Part shown: piece by piece, positions 23,678-25,548 of the stretch | Position numbering within the stretch: position 1 is the first letter of the stretch | Layout: the number at the start of each line of letters is the position of its first letter | Origin: CALMEH01 sp031409875 | GTDB taxonomy: Bacteria > Acidobacteriota > Blastocatellia > Pyrinomonadales > Pyrinomonadaceae | Length of the DNA stretch: 25,548 nt | Direction: 5' to 3' | Assembly: GCA_031409875.1 (NCBI GenBank) | Contig: JANNYB010000208.1 | Span: 1 to 25,548 of the forward strand | Made by a program: the position numbers and the translations under genes | The notes under the pieces: generated by a model | What the model was told of the DNA's origin: nothing | The model's input: only the letters and a program-made list of their open reading frames with translations | The model's database searches: none

Positions 23678-24430
23678 ATGAATTGTGCATATCACGGACA
23701 GAATGTAGCGACGGTTAATTGCAACGGATGCGGCAAGCCGCTGTGTCCGTCGTGCGATCATCGCGTCAAGGGTTTTCCATACTGTCAAGATTGCATCGTT
23801 TCGGGCGTTGAACTTCTCAGAAATCAAACGCGAACGAATTATTCAACGGTTGTCAAAACCAATACTTCGCCCGTAATTGCAACGCTTTTATCGCTTATTT
23901 GTCCGGGTTTAGGTGCGGCTTACAACGGTCAAACGACTAAAGCATTGATTCATTTCGCCGTTTTTGTCGGACTGATTCAGATGGCGATTTTGGGCAAAAT
24001 GCCGTTGTTTGTTTTCGGATTTTTGGGAATGTGGTTTTACGCGGCGGTTGATGCTTGGAAAACAGCGAAATTGATTCGCTCCGGCGTTACGCCTGAAGCG
24101 GCGGAAGATTTTATCGTCCAAAGATTTTCGAGCAATCCGAAACTTTGGGGATTTGTTTTGTTGATTTTGGGCGGGACATTTGTTCTGCAAAAGTTTTTTA
24201 ATTTAAAAGATTTTATGAAAGCGGCTTTGCCCGCTCTGCTCATAGTTTTTGGCGTTTATCTGCTTCGTGATTACATCTTCAAATCAAAGGAAAGCAAGCA
24301 AACATCGGCAGATTATGTAAGCAACGTCGAAACGCCGAACTTTGCCGTCGCGCTTCGTGATGCAAGTTTTCGGGCAGACGAAAATGATTTTGAAACCGAA
24401 ACCCGCGTTAGAGCGTGGAAAAATCGGTAG
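23678..24430 (+). CDS. B-box-type zinc finger membrane protein
   Basis: 250 aa. The N-terminus holds eight potential zinc ligands: C3, H6, C15, C18, C23, C26, C36, C39 (CAYH, CNGCG, CPSC, CQDC), the pattern of bacterial B-box-like zinc fingers. About five hydrophobic segments follow between residues 64 and 203, including PGLGAAYNGQ, a motif common in small TM proteins next to such fingers. The charged cytoplasmic tail (about 204-250) is variable. The Shine-Dalgarno GAGGG lies inside the end of the preceding gene. Operon context suggests a role in the same membrane stress or signalling pathway; the molecular function is unknown. Confidence 0.8.
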   Translation: MNCAYHGQNVATVNCNGCGKPLCPSCDHRVKGFPYCQDCIVSGVELLRNQTRTNYSTVVKTNTSPVIATLLSLICPGLGAAYNGQTTKALIHFAVFVGLIQMAILGKMPLFVFGFLGMWFYAAVDAWKTAKLIRSGVTPEAAEDFIVQRFSSNPKLWGFVLLILGGTFVLQKFFNLKDFMKAALPALLIVFGVYLLRDYIFKSKESKQTSADYVSNVETPNFAVALRDASFRADENDFETETRVRAWKNR

Positions 24431-24529
24431 AAAATTTGATATTATGGAAATAGAGCGATTTTGACTCTTTACAAAGACAGAATTGTTCTTTGATTAAATC
24501 GAAAGTTATTTTTAAGGATTTATAAAATT

Positions 24530-24763
24530 ATGCCGGTTTTTCTTAAAGCCGCCGGAATCGGCGGAAGCCTTTTGGCAATTCTTGCGCTCGTTATCGTGTT
24601 CTTAAAGCAAATTATTGCTTTTATTGCGTTGCTGACCGCGATTATCAGCGGGCTGATGTCAATCATCAAAATCGCGGTTGTCTTAATTTTTATTGCCGTC
24701 TTTCTCGGCATCGGAATTATGGTTTTTCGCACTTGGAGCGACCGCCAAAAAGCTAAAAATTAA
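24530..24763 (+). CDS. Small two-helix membrane protein, unknown function
   Basis: 77 aa; the ATG is preceded by AAGGAT at 24514-24519. Two long hydrophobic stretches, about residues 8-43 and 46-66, with a short basic tail (RTWSDRQKAKN). No family was recognised. It lies 99 nt after the B-box gene on the same strand and may be part of that operon. A terminator-like hairpin follows. Confidence 0.7.
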   Translation: MPVFLKAAGIGGSLLAILALVIVFLKQIIAFIALLTAIISGLMSIIKIAVVLIFIAVFLGIGIMVFRTWSDRQKAKN

Positions 24764-24783
24764 GGCAATTTTAATTCCATTTT

Positions 24784-24825
24784 AACAGACGCGAAACATC
24801 GGATTTGCGTTTTGCGCCTGTTTGT
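24784..24825 (+). terminator. Probable hairpin terminator after the small membrane protein
   Basis: AACAGACGCGAAA (24784-24796) pairs with TTTTGCGCCTGTT (24810-24822) with one A-C mismatch and one G-T pair. The T-run (TTTG) is short, so termination may be weak. Confidence 0.5.
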
Positions 24826-24852
24826 GATAACTTTCTAGTTCTGTCATATAAT
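24822..24852 (+). promoter_or_regulatory. Candidate sigma-70 promoter for the M23 peptidase gene
   Basis: Perfect TATAAT at 24847-24852, with TTGTGA at 24822-24827 as a partial -35 box at 19 nt spacing. A transcript would start near 24859, giving a leader of about 180 nt before ATG 25038. Confidence 0.45.
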
Positions 24853-24859
24853 ACAAAAA

Positions 24860-25037
24860 AAGTTAATAAAATATGATTGGATAACCAACTAATTACAAGG
24901 GTATTTTTGTATCTTATAAAATACTCTCAAGGATTCGCGTTAGTCGCTTGCGGCTGAACCAGCGTGATTCCGTGTGCTGAAAGTGTCTTTTTGATTTTAC
25001 TTTCGGCGCGAAATCAACAAAGGAGCTTAAAGGCGTA
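24860..25037 (+). other. Leader region of about 180 nt before the M23 peptidase gene
   Basis: No gene is seen here. Two possible hairpins are visible: AGTCG-CTTG-CGGCT (with a G-T pair) near 24941-24954, and GAAAGT...ACTTTC around a T-rich loop near 24979-25004. The region ends in AAAGGAGC, a ribosome binding site for ATG 25038. No known riboswitch consensus could be matched by eye. Confidence 0.35.
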
Positions 25038-25548
25038 ATGCAAAAAAATAACAAGAATTATACATTTCTTTTATCGCATTCAAAAAAATCAGGCATTTAT
25101 ATAAGACGTTTTGAAGTATCGAAAAACGTCATTCATACGACGGCGTTTTCAAGTCTGTTTTTAATCATCGGTCTCGTTTCATTCGGAGTTTTAGGTTTTG
25201 TCAAAGATTCATCTTTCGCTAAATCAACAACATTTTCGGAAAATCAAGCGACATTAATTTCTGAGCAACCTGCTCAAGCGCAAACATCGCAAAACATCGC
25301 ACCGAAATTGGTCAGCTATGATAGTCCGAATTCGATGCCGAATTTCGGTTCAAACAGCGGCGGACCGGACGATTCTTATAAATTAACGTTCGAATCGTAA
25401 TAAGAATAAAACCGCATTGAAGAAGAATTGAAACGGCTCGAAATCAGCATTAATCGTGAAAATCTTCCGATGATTTGGGCGCACTTGGGCAAAATCAATA
25501 ACGAATTCGGTTTTCGACGCAATCCGTTTGGCGGCAGAACTTACGAGT
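25038..25548 (+). pseudogene. M23-family peptidase gene, frame interrupted by stop codons, cut by the window edge
   Basis: The first frame encodes 120 aa: a basic N-terminus (YTFLLSHSKKSGIYIRRFEV), a TM helix at about 38-57 (FSSLFLIIGLVSFGVLGFV), and a Ser/Gln-rich linker ending YKLTFES. It then meets TAA TAA GAA TAA (25398-25409). In the same frame, from 25410, translation resumes with NRIEEELKRLEISINRENLP, then MIWAHLGKINNEFGFRRNPF and GGRTYE. This is the start of an M23/LytM domain (the G-FG-RR-PF-G pattern). These enzymes cleave peptidoglycan peptide crosslinks. The conserved frame on both sides suggests a recent disruption, a consensus error, or two separate genes with an internal start (TTG 25428 or ATG 25470). 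Confidence 0.65.

Noticed and set aside
25398..25409. Programmed readthrough or stop-codon recoding in the M23 gene
   Set aside because: Three TAA codons so close together make readthrough very unlikely, and TAA is the normal stop of other genes here.

Overview
The window looks like chromosomal DNA of an Acidobacteriota member, most likely class Blastocatellia (Pyrinomonadaceae-like). This is inferred from gene content: very large secreted mosaics of Calx-beta, TolB/PD40, RCC1 and delta-60 repeats, CSLREA/beta-helix proteins, an X6-type ECF sigma factor next to a Ser/Thr kinase with a PD40 sensor, and abundant small intergenic palindromes. No rRNA, tRNA, CRISPR array, transposase or integrase was found.

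Layout. (1) 1-11426, plus strand: three secreted proteins. A 311-aa protein (269-1204) is a minimal version of its 2003-aa neighbour (1831-7842): both carry the same N-terminal beta-sandwich and C-terminal carboxypeptidase-regulatory-like domain. The third (8340-11426) has 14 delta-60 repeats and 6 calcium-site-like FG-GAP repeats. The gaps between them hold three families of palindromic repeats. (2) 11487-17326, minus strand: nrdR, a YbhN/LPG-synthase-TM membrane protein, a CSLREA beta-helix protein with the same C-terminal domain as the first two genes, and a serine hydrolase. (3) 17472-21626, plus strand: an apparent four-gene operon of ECF sigma factor, VapB-like antitoxin, PIN toxin, and membrane Ser/Thr kinase with an extracytoplasmic PD40 propeller. 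(4) 22071-25548, plus strand: a second ECF sigma factor, an anti-sigma factor with two zinc-binding modules, a B-box zinc-finger membrane protein, a small two-TM protein, and an M23 peptidase gene whose frame is broken by three TAA codons before the window edge.

How it fits together. The first half encodes surface or exported proteins; the second half encodes two envelope-to-nucleus-type signalling cassettes (sigma/kinase and sigma/anti-sigma). Four of the exported-protein genes share an ungapped upstream block of about 32 bases, so they may be co-regulated. Three proteins share the same extreme C-terminal domain, which may be a sorting or anchoring tag. Three copies of a triple-hairpin repeat show compensatory base changes, and period-7 or period-8 tandem repeats have invaded two membrane-protein genes. 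All functions are read from sequence motifs by eye; no database search was possible.
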